NCBI GenBank assembly: GCA_037349315.1
Contig: JBAIAC010000059.1
Coordinates: 28,986,501-29,050,500 of the forward strand
Length of the DNA: 64,000 bases
Reading direction: 5' to 3'
Origin: Chelydra serpentina
Lineage: Eukaryota > Chordata > Testudines > Chelydridae
Shown here: positions 22,690 through 33,715 of the stretch, one piece after another
Position numbering within the stretch: position 1 is the first letter of the stretch
Layout: each line of letters opens with the position of its first letter
The notes under the pieces: generated by a model
Databases searched by the model: none
Seen by the model: the letters and a program-made list of their open reading frames with translations, nothing else
What the model was told of the DNA's origin: nothing
Program-made: the position numbers and the translations under genes

Positions 22690-23105
22690 TGCGCATCCCA
22701 GGGGGCTGCTCACTAAGGGGTCCCAGAGAAGAGATTCCAGGGGCCTGCTTGTTAAGTGGATCACAGAGGAGAGACCCCAGTGGCCTGCTCGTTAAGGTGA
22801 TCCAGGGGAAGAGAGCCCAGGGGCCTGCTCACTAAAGGGATCTGGGGGGAGAGACTGCAGAAGCCTACTTGCTAAATGGATCCTAGAGGAGAGACCCTGG
22901 GGGCCTGCTCGCTAAAGGGATCCCAGAGGAGAGACCCCCAGAGGCCTGCTCGCTAAAGGGATCCCGGAGGAGAGACCCCCCCAGGGGCCTGCTGGCTAAG
23001 GGGATCCCGGAGGAGAGGTCCCAGGGGCCTGCTCGTGAGGGGGATCCCAGGGGAGATCCTAAGGGCCTGCTTGCTATGGGATCCCAAGGGAGAAGTCCCA
23101 CGGAT
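22690..23105. repeat. 41-44 bp minisatellite upstream of the MS4A coding start
   Basis: About ten degenerate copies of a unit like GGCCTGCTCGCTAAAGGGAT plus CCCAGAGGAGAGACCCC, the two best copies being 41 bp apart. The array begins about 200 bp upstream of the first coding exon on the minus strand, probably in the 5' intron or promoter region. Confidence 0.85.
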
Positions 23106-25040
23106 ATTCAGTGTACAATGATCCCAGTGATTTACCCCTTAGGGTTTCCAGGAGCCGGTGGGAGGGGCAAATCCCAGGCTCCACTGAAAGGCAGTGCAGG
23201 GGCCAATGAGGCCAGTCCTGTGGCTGCATCCTGTGGGGACAGCAGGTCATATCCCAGCCCCTGTCACGTCCCAGGCACCTGGAAGTGATGAGGCTGCAGG
23301 CTTCAGGGAGTGGGAAAGGGGTCATGGGGCGAGTAACCTGGATAGACTGCAGTGAAGACTGGTGGACTAGCAATACGAGTAGGTCCCTAGGATCCAGGGC
23401 GGGCTTGGACAGCTCGCATTGAAACCTGCCTCATCTTCACTGCAATTTTGTTCCCCGCTAGCTCGATGAAAGCTAGTGCGGGTATGCCACAGCGCTGCAG
23501 TCAGACCTCTGACAGCAGCACGGACACACTCAGAGATTGCTCCATGCCAAGCACGTGGGTTACTTCCCGTCATTCCCCCTGCCCTGGCAAAGGGAGGAGA
23601 AATTCCAGGGGCTAAGGATAAGGGAGTGGGCGGGGGTTAGAGAGAGGAGGCCAAAGCAGGGAAGGAGGACACCCGCCATTTGCTGGGAGAAAGCAGGGCC
23701 TGGGGAACAACAGAACCAAACAGAGATGGCGGGGAGAGGGGGGAGGGTGTGAGAAATGAAACAACAGGAAGAGAGAGAGCGAGAGAGGGAAAAACAGAAT
23801 TGGTGTGGAGGGGAAGATACAGTAGAAAAGCTATAGGAAGGGAGAAGGAAACAAAGGGAAGGACAAAAAGTGAGGAGGAGGGACAAAGTATTTGGGAGAC
23901 CAGATGCCAGGGCTGTGCTCACCATGGGGATCTCGGGGCGAGCTCCGTATGGGAGGGAGGGATAGAGTGAGAGATGCAGAGGAGGAGGAGGAAAGATAAG
24001 AGAGAAAGAGGGAGGGGGAAGAGAGAAGCACATAGGGAATAAGGAGGATGGAGGGAGAAATGAAATGACGGACTCAGAGAGAAACAGAGAGAGGGAAATC
24101 GGCAGAGACACATTTTGACTCCTACTGTTCAGGACTCTTGATGGATTCAAAATTACCACAATGCAAGTGCCACTCTAATGATTGCCCCCCAAGTTCCTTG
24201 GGGATCTCCCACTCCCCCCACCCCACAACCTCCCAACCTAACAATCACCCCCCCCACCACCTTCCTTAGGGATCTCCCCAGGGCCATCCTTAGGATTTAT
24301 GGGGCCTACGTAGTATTGTTAAACTGGTGCCCCTATGCGCAGCCCGGGGGTGGGGAGGAGGGTCGGGGGAGAGGGACGAGGTAGCAAAGGAGAGTGAGAC
24401 ATCCGGCCTGCCTCACGGTGGCAGAGAGTCGCAGTTCCTCGCAGAGACCCCCGTACCCTCTCCTTCATGCAGAATGGACATGCAGAAGGTACCTACATAA
24501 AAGCACTAAACTTGGGAATAAAAAATGTGGGTCACAGGTTTTTTTGATATGCCCTGAAGTTTGTCAGAGATTTATTTGCAAAAACTTTGTAGTAAGGGTG
24601 AGTCAGCTGTCTTGCTGAATACAACATTAAATATTATGGAATACATGATTCAGCTCTTCTCTGTTTTACACTTAATCAGTATTTCTAAGATGATTTTATA
24701 TTTTAAATGTACTCTTAAACCTTGGTAAAGTAATCATTCCAGATTACTACATATTTAACTCAGCAAAACAAAGACATTATTTTAAATTAATTGGGCACAC
24801 AGGTTTACTGTGTTCATAACAATGTTAATTGCTTTTAGAAAAAGGGAACACTAATTTACCTTGTGTGATCTCCATAACAATAGACATGTTTATGAAATTT
24901 TACCAACTTTAAAAATATGTTTCCAAAGATTTTAGGCATAACAAAGGATTTTATATCTTACTAAGGTACTGATTTTGCTGGAGGGTTCTCTTAAAACTAG
25001 TTCATCAGATAGTCAGAAGTAAAGAAAGGGAAACTCACAT
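23106..25040. other. noncoding; purine-rich tract and AT-rich stretch
   Basis: About 23590-24110 is an almost pure A/G tract (GAGAGAGAGCGAGAGAGGG and similar), which explains its long pyrimidine-strand frames. About 24178-24260 holds one degenerate unit of the 59-bp repeat found at 27062-27297. About 24490-25030 is AT-rich and resumes after the Penelope-like insertion. No gene was seen. Confidence 0.5.
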
Positions 25041-25255
25041 CCTGATGGTGTGGCGGATGTGATTAGGCCCTGTGATGGTATCACTTGAATCGATATGCGG
25101 ACAGAGTTGGCATCGGGCTTTGTTGCAAGGATAGGTTCCTGGACAGATCTTGGGGGATAGACCAATCCTTGCTTACAGACAGCCCCCCAACCTGAAGCAA
25201 ATACTCACCAGCAACAACACACCATACAACTCCATACAACAAAAACACTAACCCA

Positions 25256-25693
25256 GGAACCTATCCTTGCAACAAAGCCCGATGCCAACTCTGTCCGCAT
25301 ATCGATTCAAGTGATATCATCACAGGGCCTAATCACATCCGCCACACCATCAGGGGCTCATTCACCTGCACATCTACCAATGTGATATATGCCATCATGT
25401 GCCAGCAATGCCCCTCTGACATGTACATTGGCCAGACCGGACATTCTCTACGCAAAAGAATAAATGGACATAAATCTGACATCAGGAATCATAACATTCA
25501 AAAACCAGTAGGAGAACACTTCAACCTCCCTAATCACTCAGTGACAGACTTGAGGGTCGCAGTGTTGCGACAGATTAACTCCAAAAACAGACTTCAAAGA
25601 GAAGCTGTTGAACTTGAATTGATATGCAAACTAGATTGCATTACCTCAGGATTAAATCGGGACTTGGAATGGCTCGGCCATTACGTTAATTGA
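25256..25693 (+). pseudogene. Penelope-like GIY-YIG endonuclease fragment
   Basis: The frame from about 25256 to the TGA at 25691-25693 encodes a Cys/His linker (PCNKARCQLCPHI) and then a GIY-YIG nuclease: VIYAIMCQQCPSDMYIGQTG supplies the GIY- and YIG-like motifs, followed by the conserved SLRKRINGHKSDIR with catalytic Arg, His EHFN/NH motifs and a C-terminal Glu-rich helix. The RT domain is missing, so the copy is dead on arrival, but this domain is well kept. Confidence 0.85.
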
Positions 25694-25888
25694 ATCTATT
25701 TCCCTTAAGTTTACGATCCTCATTCACACCTGTGTGACCATCTTGTTTATCACTTCAAAGGTTTTTCTTCCCCTGCTGTTATGGTGCCTCTCAATTAATT
25801 AGCCTCTTAAGGTTGGTCTATGCACCTCCGCCTTATCATGTTTCTCTGACCGTATAAATATCTGTCTACTGTATGTTTCATTCCATGC

Positions 25889-25935
25889 ATCCGATGAAGT
25901 GGGTACTAACCCATGAAAGCTTATGCTGAAATAAA
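25889..25935 (+). ncRNA. degenerate hammerhead-ribozyme-like motif in the Penelope-like 3' region
   Basis: CCGATGA, then a 5-6 bp stem (GTGGGT/ACCCAT, loop ACTA), then GAAA and a GC-TTAT-GC mini-stem. This is the order core-stem II-GAAA-stem III of a hammerhead. Relative to the canonical core (CUGAUGA and cleavage at UH) position 4 is C and the cleavage base is G, so it should be inactive. Penelope-like elements are known to carry hammerheads. Confidence 0.5.
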
Positions 25936-26493
25936 TTTGTTAGTCTCTAAGGTGCTACAAGTTTTTCTTTCTTATTTTCGTTTTGTCTCTTTAAGAGCTC
26001 TCTTCAAAGAGGCGGGGGAGGGGGGGGCGGCGGAGAAAGGGAAGGACAGGAAGACTTTGGAAGCAAGTTTTTTTTACTAGAGTAATTAAAATTAAAATGT
26101 GTATTTTAGCTAAGGGTGATCTTTTGAAGGATTTATTTTAAAAAACTCTATGTCTGAAGATCCAAGCATTTAAGGCTAAAAATGAATACGCAGATTGTGC
26201 ATCTAAAAATCTATGCAAGGATTTTTTAGAGATGTGATTTTATAATCTTCAGCAACACACTAATGAAATATTTTTAAAGCAAATTTTAAACTAAGGTCCT
26301 GTAGACTAACATGTTCTGAGTAAATATTACAGTAATGCACAATGGTTTTTGTCAGTAAATTCAGAAACTGATGGTATATACCTGGGGTTTGGCAAATGCC
26401 TATTAAATGGTTTCATTATCACTTGAATGCTCTTTAACAGTTTCAATGTTGTGCTAATAGGTCTGGCAGGCTGGAAGACTTTTTCACTTTTAA

Positions 26494-26849
26494 GGCTATG
26501 GCTACACTAGCACTTTACAGCGCTGCAACTTTCTCGCTCAGGGGTGTGAAAAAACACCCCCCTGAGCGCAGCAAGTTACAGCGCTGTAAAGCGCCAGTGT
26601 AGCCAGTTCCCCTCATGGAGGTGGAGCTGGGAGTAGGGTGACCAGATGTCCCAGCTTTATAGGGACAGTCCCGATTTTTGAGTCTTTTTCTTATATAGGC
26701 TCCTATTACCCCCCACCCCCTGTCCCAATTTTTCACATTTGCTGTCTGGTCACCCTAGCTGGGAGAGCTCTCTCCCAGCGCTGGCACACGACCATGCCGC
26801 GGTAGCGCTGCCGTGGCTGCGCTTTGACGTTTCGAGTGTAGCCAAAGCC
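26494..26849. mobile_element. MITE with TIR GGCTWTGGCTACACT (TAA target duplication)
   Basis: The left end GGCTATGGCTACACTAGC matches the reverse of the right end (GGCTTTGGCTACACTCG). TAA flanks both sides (26491-26493 and 26850-26852), as in PIF/Harbinger elements. The left part forms a strong hairpin (TTTACAGCGCTG...CAGCGCTGTAAA). It contains the nested hAT MITE at 26634-26757. Confidence 0.75.
26634..26757. mobile_element. nested hAT-type MITE, TIR TAGGGTGACCAGA, 8-bp target duplication
   Basis: Ends TAGGGTGACCAGATG and its inverse, TCTGGTCACCCTA. The perfect 8-bp duplication GCTGGGAG lies at 26626-26633 and 26758-26765. A second copy of the family is at 62502-62703. Confidence 0.9.
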
Positions 26850-27061
26850 TAAGTTACTAGATCCCCTCCGGAGTAAGACTCACCAGGCTGCAGCAGCCAG
26901 CTGTGGGAGCCTGCAGGAAGTGTCAGAACAGGGACAGGAAGTGGTGGGAGAGGTGGACACTAAGACCCAGTGGTGCCCCAAATTTTCAGGTGCCCTATGC
27001 AGCCATGTATTCTGCATATGCTTAAGGATGGCCTCATATCTGCCACTCCCCCACACCCCCA

Positions 27062-27297
27062 CCAACCTAACAATCACCCCCCAGTTCCTTGGGGATCTCC
27101 CCCTCCCCACAGCTCCCCCACCAACCTAACAATCACCCCCCAGCCCCTTGGGGATCTCCCCCTCCCCACAGCTCTCCCACCAACCTAACAATCACCCCCC
27201 AGTTCCTTGGGGATCTCCCTCTCCCCACAGCTCCCCCACCAACTTAACAATCACCCCCCAGTTGCTTGGGGATCTCCCACTCCCCACAGCCCCCCGT
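27062..27297. repeat. 59-bp minisatellite, four units
   Basis: Units start at 27062, 27121, 27180 and 27239 with CCAACCTAACAATCACCCCC...CTTGGGGATCTCCC. A related unit occurs at about 24178-24260. The frames here are artefacts. Confidence 0.9.
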
Positions 27298-27960
27298 TCC
27301 CAGGGTCTCCCTGGCTCAGCCAGTGTCTGTCAGGGGGAATGCAGGGGGCTGACCCGCTGCCTTCACTTACTCTGCCTAGCTGTCTGGCTGGTGGGACGTC
27401 GTGTGTTTTGTTGTGCAAGCCTCAGGGTTCTCTCTGGCTTGGCAGCTTTCCCCACATCGTTGGCCAGAGTCCAGTGGTGGGCGGGAATGCAGGGAGCCTT
27501 TCAGAGGAACTCAATTTCATTCTGGCAGCTCCGCACTGACAGGAAGTTTGTTTGTGGACTTTTGTGAGGGTTCCTCTTTCCCAAGTCTCCCATTTTGGGC
27601 TGTTTCCCAGAGCCGGGGAGGGAAGCGGGGGCGGGGGGGGGGGGGCGGCAAGAGGGAGGATCAGTCCACCTCTGTGGATCTGGGTGTCTGTAAGAGAGAC
27701 AACATGAACCGGAGACAGAGACCGTGCTCAGGGAGAAAATAATGGGAATTACTCTGTATCTTATAGGTTTCAGTGTATCTTATGTATTTGTGGTGCCCAC
27801 AGCCCAACCCTGGGCACTTGAAGGCCCCTCTGTATCCCCAGTATATCTTCTGTATGCAGAATGGGCCCTGTGACCCAGGGAGCCCTTGATGCCAGCTCGC
27901 AGAGGGCACAGGGGAGCATAGGGTTTTACAGGGGTCCCCTGGGTTGGCTTCCTGCATTAT
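27298..27960. other. noncoding, no feature recognised
   Basis: Mixed GC-rich sequence with a G-run at about 27630-27646. The short frames match nothing known to me. Confidence 0.4.
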
Positions 27961-29035
27961 AGCTCACCAAAGTGTGGCGTGTGAAGGCTCTATCGAGCCA
28001 GTAGCCTACTGGTCGTCACGGTCATTGTGAAATGTACGTACAGGTAATATTTAAAGAGTCATGTATCTATAATAAAAATTATTTTCTTAAGGTCTTGGAG
28101 TTAAAGCCAGTCACCAGGCAGCGACATACCTCGGAGATGTTCCTTTCAGACAGGAGGTAATATAATAGACACCTATTTCCCTGTCTGGCCGTTTGTGTGT
28201 TGTGCGCCTCTCCATGGATGTCTATTTGCAAACTGAGCCAGGTGTGAATTGAGAGGCTGTGAAATCTACAAGAGAGGAAATCTATAGGGAGAAACAAGCA
28301 GCAGGGGTGGGGGTGGCCTGTTGATGAATAAAGATAAAGGATTGGCCTGGTATGTCTGTGCAAGAGACACATTGAATTCTTTACCAAGGAGGCCAGCTGA
28401 CTGCATTCTTCTCATGAAAGGAGAGTCTCTCTGCTTTGGTAAATAAACTTGTATTTGATTTCACTATAAACAAACCGAAGTGGTGTGAAATGAGCAGAAT
28501 GGTGGTCTGAGGTGGAACTGGTCAGCTGGACCGTATGGCTTCTTTGTAAGTAGCAGATTGAAGTCTGAGAGTGTCTAGTGGGCCAGGGGGTGGGCACTCC
28601 AGTGGGATGCTTGGAGGGTGCCTGTTGCTAGCCTGTAGAGAGACTGTAGGCACAGGGGCCGACTTCCGGTGACGCCCGTGGGTGCCGTTACCCGGCGTCG
28701 GGGGCGGGGCCCCGCCCGACGCCGGGCCCCGCCCCCGACACTGGGTGACGTTGCGTGGCCCCGCCCCCGACGCAACGTTGCCCAGTGTCGGGGGCGGGGC
28801 CCCACAACGTCTCCCGGTGCTCCGGTAAGTTTGCCACGGGTCCGGGGCGGGCGGGGAGTTGCCGGTGGGTGCAGAGCACCCACCAATTTTTCTCTCCTAT
28901 GACTGTAGGGTCTGGGAGGCCTAGAGGGGAGTGATTGTGTTGCTTGTGGCTAATGGAGTTGGGGAGCTGACCCCCACCAGGCACAGGCTAAGGCCGGTGG
29001 TAGCGAGGTGCTTTCAGCCCTGGGTGACAGGCACA
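27961..29035 (+). repeat. probable LTR-like retroelement remnant carrying a hAT MITE
   Basis: Noncoding with AATAAA-type signals (about 28328 and 28440) and an end resembling a U5 (CCCTGGGTGACAGGCACA). It is interrupted by the MITE at 28651-28901. No target duplication was found, so both identity and limits are tentative. Confidence 0.3.
28651..28901. mobile_element. non-autonomous hAT element with GC-rich palindromic core
   Basis: Flanked by the 8-bp duplication ACTGTAGG (28643-28650 and 28902-28909). The ends are CACAGGGG and, inverted, CATAGGAG. The core has repeated GGGGCGGGGCCCC and CGACGCAACGTTGC palindromes, shared with the element at 51673-51975. Confidence 0.75.
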
Positions 29036-30507
29036 CTTCGTTCACACAGCCCTGGCAACATGCCTCAGCCCTGACTTGGAAGGAATGGCTGCCTCTGGGG
29101 GTGAGCGGGACCCTGCATGCCCTTGTCCTCGGCCTCATCTCCTTGTAGCACCATGGCACCAGCGGCCTGTGGCTGACAATGGCTGGAATCTCTTGCAGAA
29201 GATGTGGGGTTTTGGGGAAGCTGCTCGGGAACTTTCCATGGGAAAATGCCCTTTTTGCATAGTCCGGAGTTTTCAGCAGGACGGCTCCCTGGCTGGCCAG
29301 TCTGGAAGACTCATATCAGTTTCACTGCCTGAATTTCATCTGAATTTCAGACTGTGAAATTGACAAAAGCCATCCCAGAGGGGTTGCCCAGTCGTAGTGC
29401 CTTGACTTTGTGCTGCCCCAGCTCTCAGCCTCCCTACCTCCTCCCCAGCTCTGGGGCTGACGAGGCTGAATGCCCTGACTGGCTCTCTGCTTCTCTGGCT
29501 CTCGGAGATGGGGGAATCAGGAAGGCTGAGTGGCTGGGCTGCCAGAGCCAGGGTGAGTGATGGGGCTCTTTATCCGTTGCAGCTAGGCAGGAAGGCTAGC
29601 TTCACTTTCAGAAACTAACAAGTGTTTTCCAGGCAGGCAGTTGAATAACTCAAAAGGAATTTTACTTGAGATACCTTCCTGCAAACAATCTCACATGTTT
29701 GTCTTTTCCGCCTGGTATGGCCATTTTTCAAAATTGCAACATTGTCCGCGGAAAGGGATTTCCATTTCCCAGCCAGCTCTAGGGAATATGTCTGTGTCCA
29801 GTTACCTTTCGCTGTGGGGTTATGACTGTAATCATCCTTGTGAATCAGATCATCCATCTGGTGTGTGAGGGGGAAGCTATGTTTGGGAAATGGGGCAATC
29901 AAGGCTGTTCTGGCCCTCTGGCCCCATCAGCAGGGAGTGGCTTTCCCTGTTTGAACAATGGGGTTTTGAATGGACTTACCTCTTCCCAGAAACCTTTTAG
30001 GGAGAGAAGAGGGGAGGTTGGAATTCCTTCCTTCTCCCTGCTCCCCAGTCTTGGCCCATGACTTAAAGAGCTGCAGTTTTTCTCCAGCTGACCACCTGAC
30101 ATGATGTCAGGAAAAGTCTGCTTTTAAAGGAGACATGCTCTCTAAGGAAGGAGAGCCAGTTCACTGACTGAAAGACAAGACATAGCTGGAGGCATCGGGG
30201 TAAGAGGCACCTTGCTGTTCCTCTAGGACACTGGCCAAAGCCCCAAGAACTCTCAGGAGGGATGAGAACTCCAAGGAGGTGAAGGTGGTGAACTGCATTC
30301 ATTGTTTTGTCAACAACTGAATCTCTCCTGTGCTAAGACTACAGGGACTGTGTTTAAGAAGTTCCTTTGCAAAGCTTGTATTCCTTGCTTTATCTGCCAT
30401 GTGTCCTCCAAGAAACTTCCTTTGCGCACATGGGGGCAGAGCTCTGGGGACAGCATGCATAAGCTACTGGTGGGAGGCCTTGGGGGGCTCAGCACTGCTC
30501 TCGGGGT
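29036..30507. other. noncoding, no feature recognised
   Basis: No frame here resembles a known protein. No clear repeat boundaries. Confidence 0.4.
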
Positions 30508-30935
30508 GAAGGGCAGTAGGACTTATGAGGAGAGGCTGAGGGAACTGGGATTGTTTAGCCTGCAGAAGAGAAGAGTGAGGGGGGATTTGATAGCTGCTTT
30601 CAACTACCTGAAAGGGGGTTCCAAAGAGAATGGATCTAGACTGTTCTCAGTGGTAGAAGATGACAGAACAAGGAGTAATGGTCTCAAGTTGCAGAGGGGG
30701 AGGTTTAGGTTGGATATTAGGAAAAACTTTTTCACTAGTAGGGTGGTGAAGCACTGGAATGGGTTACCTAGGAAGGTGGTGGAATCTCCTTCCTTAGAGG
30801 TTTTTAAGGTCAGGCTTGACAAAGCCCTGGCTGGGATGATCTAGTTGGGGTTGGTCCTGCTTTGAGCAGGGGGTTGGACTAGATGACCTCCTGAGGTCCC
30901 TTCCAACCCTGAGATTCTATGATTCTATGACTGTG
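30508..30935 (+). mobile_element. CR1 LINE 3' end
   Basis: Encodes the last about 110 residues of CR1 ORF2 (from [19 protein letters not shown] to LDKALAGMI, stop at 30842) and the 3' UTR ending in ATTCTATG repeats. It is 5' truncated, as usual for CR1, and nearly identical in sequence to 60195-60615. Confidence 0.95.
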
Positions 30936-31967
30936 GGATCTCATATGCCAAAAGGGGCACCAGAGAGGACATTTGCACCCCGGGAGTGTGTGTGAGAGCT
31001 CAGAGCTAGAGACAGTATCAGGAGGCTGCTCAGAGCCAGCAGGCTTGAAAACACAGGGAATCCTGACATTGGGTCCAATAGAGCTGACTGGTGATCAGCC
31101 ACTAGATGGGAACTCAGCCAAGGCTGTAACAGAGGCCAGAGATGATATCTTTGCCTCCAGCAAGCCATGGTGGAAATCCCAGAGGGAGAGCCTGACATGG
31201 GGACTAGACTAATCCAGTTGTCTCCATCGGGCTCATCCGGTTGTGTTCTTCTGAGAGGATTTTCTATGTAATATGGTGGATTGGGTGGCTCAGATCTGGA
31301 TGAGAAGTCTCCCGGCATGAGGGCAGAGCAAGGTCTGGAGGGACGCAATGCCAGGTCTTCTCTGCTTGAGTTTCAGCTTGTGCTGGGGGAGCACTAGGCT
31401 ATGATCTGAGAGTTGGACTCAAGTTTCCTGGCTTGTGAAGGACAGCAGGCAAAATCCAGTGCTCAGGGAGAAAGTCCTTGGGCTGCTGCCCTTTGGAAGG
31501 ACAGTTAGGCCTCTGCTCTAGACACCGACCATGTGATGTGGACAATCTGGTCATCTGTCAGCCCCTTTCAGGTCTCCCTGAGAACACTGTGGTGAGGCAG
31601 CTTTGGCAATGCCCGGAGTCCTCAGCTTTCTTAGGGCTGGATGCGAAGACTCTGGAGTCAATGGGAGCCCTTCCATTGACTTCAACAGACTTTGCGCCCG
31701 GCCCTTTGACTGTCAGTTCTGTGGATCAGGGACTGGGTTTTCAGGTAGGGTCCCACTCCTGTTTGGGGCCTATGGGGGCTTCTGGAAAGCAGTAATGCTA
31801 ATCATTTGCATGACTCCAATTCCTCTGACTGGAGGCCAATATAAGGCTGAGAAGCTGCACTAATAGCTGATGATCAGGGATCTGTACTGATCCTCTGAGA
31901 TATGTCAGAAGATGCCTTTGTTACCACTGATCGTGAGTTTCCAGTGGTGCATCTGTGGTCCTGAGCA
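30936..31967. other. noncoding, no feature recognised
   Basis: No recognisable exon or repeat boundary. The frames are short or unrelated to known proteins. Confidence 0.4.
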
Positions 31968-31975
31968 GTCATTAG

Positions 31976-32651
31976 CAGGGCCGGTGCAAGGAAGTTTCCC
32001 GCCCTAGGCGAAACTTCCTTGCTCTGGCCCTGCGCCCTCCCCCCCGCCCAGCTAACACCCCCCGCCCAGCTAACACCCTCCCCCCAGCTAACACTGCTCC
32101 CCCAGCAGACAATTCACCCCCCCGCGGAAATCCACCCCCCCAGCTAACACCGGCCCCCGGCAACTCAGACCACCGCCAGGGAGCCTCCCCCCGCCCATGG
32201 CTCCCGGAGCTGGGTGGTGGGCAGCAGCTGCGGCCAGGCGCCCCCCTGGCTCCCAGCTCAGCTGCGGAGGTGGGAGGTGGGCTGAAGCCGTGGCCAGGCG
32301 CCCCCCGCTCAGCTGCGGAGGTGGGAGGTGGGCTGAAGCCGCGGCCAGGCGCTCCCCACTCCTGGCTCAGCTGCACAGCTGGGAGGCAGGCAGCAGCCGT
32401 GGCCAACCGCCCTCCCCAGCTCCCGGCTCAGCCACGGAGCCGGGCAGCGGGCGGCAGTCATGGCCAGGTGCCCCCGCGGCTCCCGGCTCAGCCACGGAGT
32501 TGGGCGGTGGGCGGCAGCCGTGGCCAGGTGCCCCCCACTCCCGGCTCAGCTGCGGAGCTGGGAGGCAGGCGGCAGCCGTGGCCAGCTGCCCCCCCGGCTC
32601 CCGGCGCTCTAGGCGACCGCCTAAGGTCACCTAGTGGGCGCGCTGGCCCTG
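31976..32651. mobile_element. non-autonomous hAT-like element, TIR CAGGGCCGGTGC
   Basis: The ends CAGGGCCGGTGC and, inverted, CAGGGCCAGCGC are flanked by an 8-bp duplication GTCATTAG/GTCATTGG (31968-31975 and 32652-32659). The first 57 bases form a hairpin (GCAAGGAAGTTTC with GAAACTTCCTTGC, 31986-32023). The interior is a degenerate GC-rich tandem repeat (GCCGTGGCCAGGCGCCCCCC and variants), source of the Pro/Ala/Gly-rich frames. Confidence 0.85.
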
Positions 32652-32789
32652 GTCATTGGAGTGGCTCTGTTCCCTTCTCTCTGGAAGTGCCCAGTGGATC
32701 CTATTAGCTGATAGCTCATTGCTCTGAGGGGGTCTCTCCTGTAGGGCGTCCTTCAGTTTTCTCTCCCCTGTCTTTCTGTTTGATGTGTA

Positions 32790-33715
32790 TAAGGCTGTTA
32801 CGAGGATGCAATAATGCAGTGGATATGCTGATGACACCCACAAACTCTGTGTCTCTATTTTCCCCCCAAGCAAGCTGATGCAGCTGAGTGACTCAGCCAG
32901 TTGCTGGCTGAGGCTGGACCCAGATCAGACTGAAGTCTTGCTTAGAGGGTGGGGAAAGCAGCTGTAGGAAGAAATGAAGATTATATCACCGTCTTGACTG
33001 GAGGATTGTGGCCACGAGGGAACCTGTGGGATCTTTAGCTGCTGCTGGATGCTCAGGTGGCAGCTGTGGTCTACAGCCCTTTCTCTGCACTGGGTGAGAA
33101 GGCGGCAATGGCCACTGATGCCTTTATCAAGGCAAGACTGGGCTATTGTGATGTGTGCAACATGGGCCTGAGCCTTGGGACCATTCAGAAGCTGAATTTT
33201 AATGTAGAATGCAGCTGCCTGCTTAGCAAGTGATGCTCCATGCAGGCATCCCAGCACACTAGCGTGCAGGATGTGCTGGCTTCTGACTAGGGATCAGGGG
33301 AAGTTTAGGAGGCTGTGTTTGACCTCTAAAGCCATATGTGGTTTGGGACCTTCCCCTCTGATATCACTAGCCACTGGTCTAAATGGGAAGGGAGTGTGTA
33401 CAGAATATGTCCTTAATTCTGGGACATGTTCCTCCTTCCTGGATCCTCAAGCCCCCAGATCTGTTGGAAGGCTCATCTATGTCCCAAGGGTTCTCCCAAA
33501 AAGGGGTAGTGAGAGATGTGTGGAGGCTGTTTTAGATGGATGCCGGCTTTGGGAAATATATGAGCCTTTCATTAGGGAAATCTGTTTCATTTGCCCATCT
33601 CCACTTTGTTACAGGCACTTAGAGCCCATTTCTGTTTGGCTTGATCTATTTCAAACCAATCTCATCAAATCAGTACCATCTGCGTGTATAGATGCATTTA
33701 AACTGGTTTAATCCT
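32790..33715 (+). pseudogene. L2-like LINE reverse transcriptase remnant
   Basis: In shifting plus-strand frames the RT tail typical of L2-type LINEs can be followed: the catalytic YADDT at 32824-32838, LDPDQTEVLL at about 32919-32949, ARLGYCDVCNMGL at about 33130-33180 (family pattern SRLDYCN..L.GL) and LTSKAICGLGPSPL at about 33320-33360 (family pattern LTYKALHGLAP). Stops and frameshifts show it is old. Confidence 0.7.

Larger units (their letters stand above)
25041..25985 (+). mobile_element. Penelope-like retroelement, 3' part, with 5' fold-back
   Basis: The element carries the C-terminal endonuclease region of a Penelope-like element, and ends with the 3' sequence ATAAATTTGTTAGTCTCTAAGGTGC. 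Upstream, 25041-25142 is an inverted copy of 25253-25354 (102 bp, one mismatch seen) with a 110-bp spacer. This fits a 5'-truncated, twin-primed or inverted insertion. It interrupts AT-rich sequence on both sides. Confidence 0.85.

Noticed and set aside
23560..24159. 199-aa Ser/Leu/Phe-rich minus-strand protein with apparent membrane segments
   Set aside because: It is the pyrimidine strand of a purine-rich tract; low complexity explains the open frame.
32197..32707. GC-rich 145-aa proteins in overlapping frames
   Set aside because: They lie inside a non-autonomous hAT element with a tandemly repeated interior; no family motif.
33271..33711. Host gene coding for a 146-aa protein
   Set aside because: The motifs fit the tail of an L2-like LINE in drifting frames.
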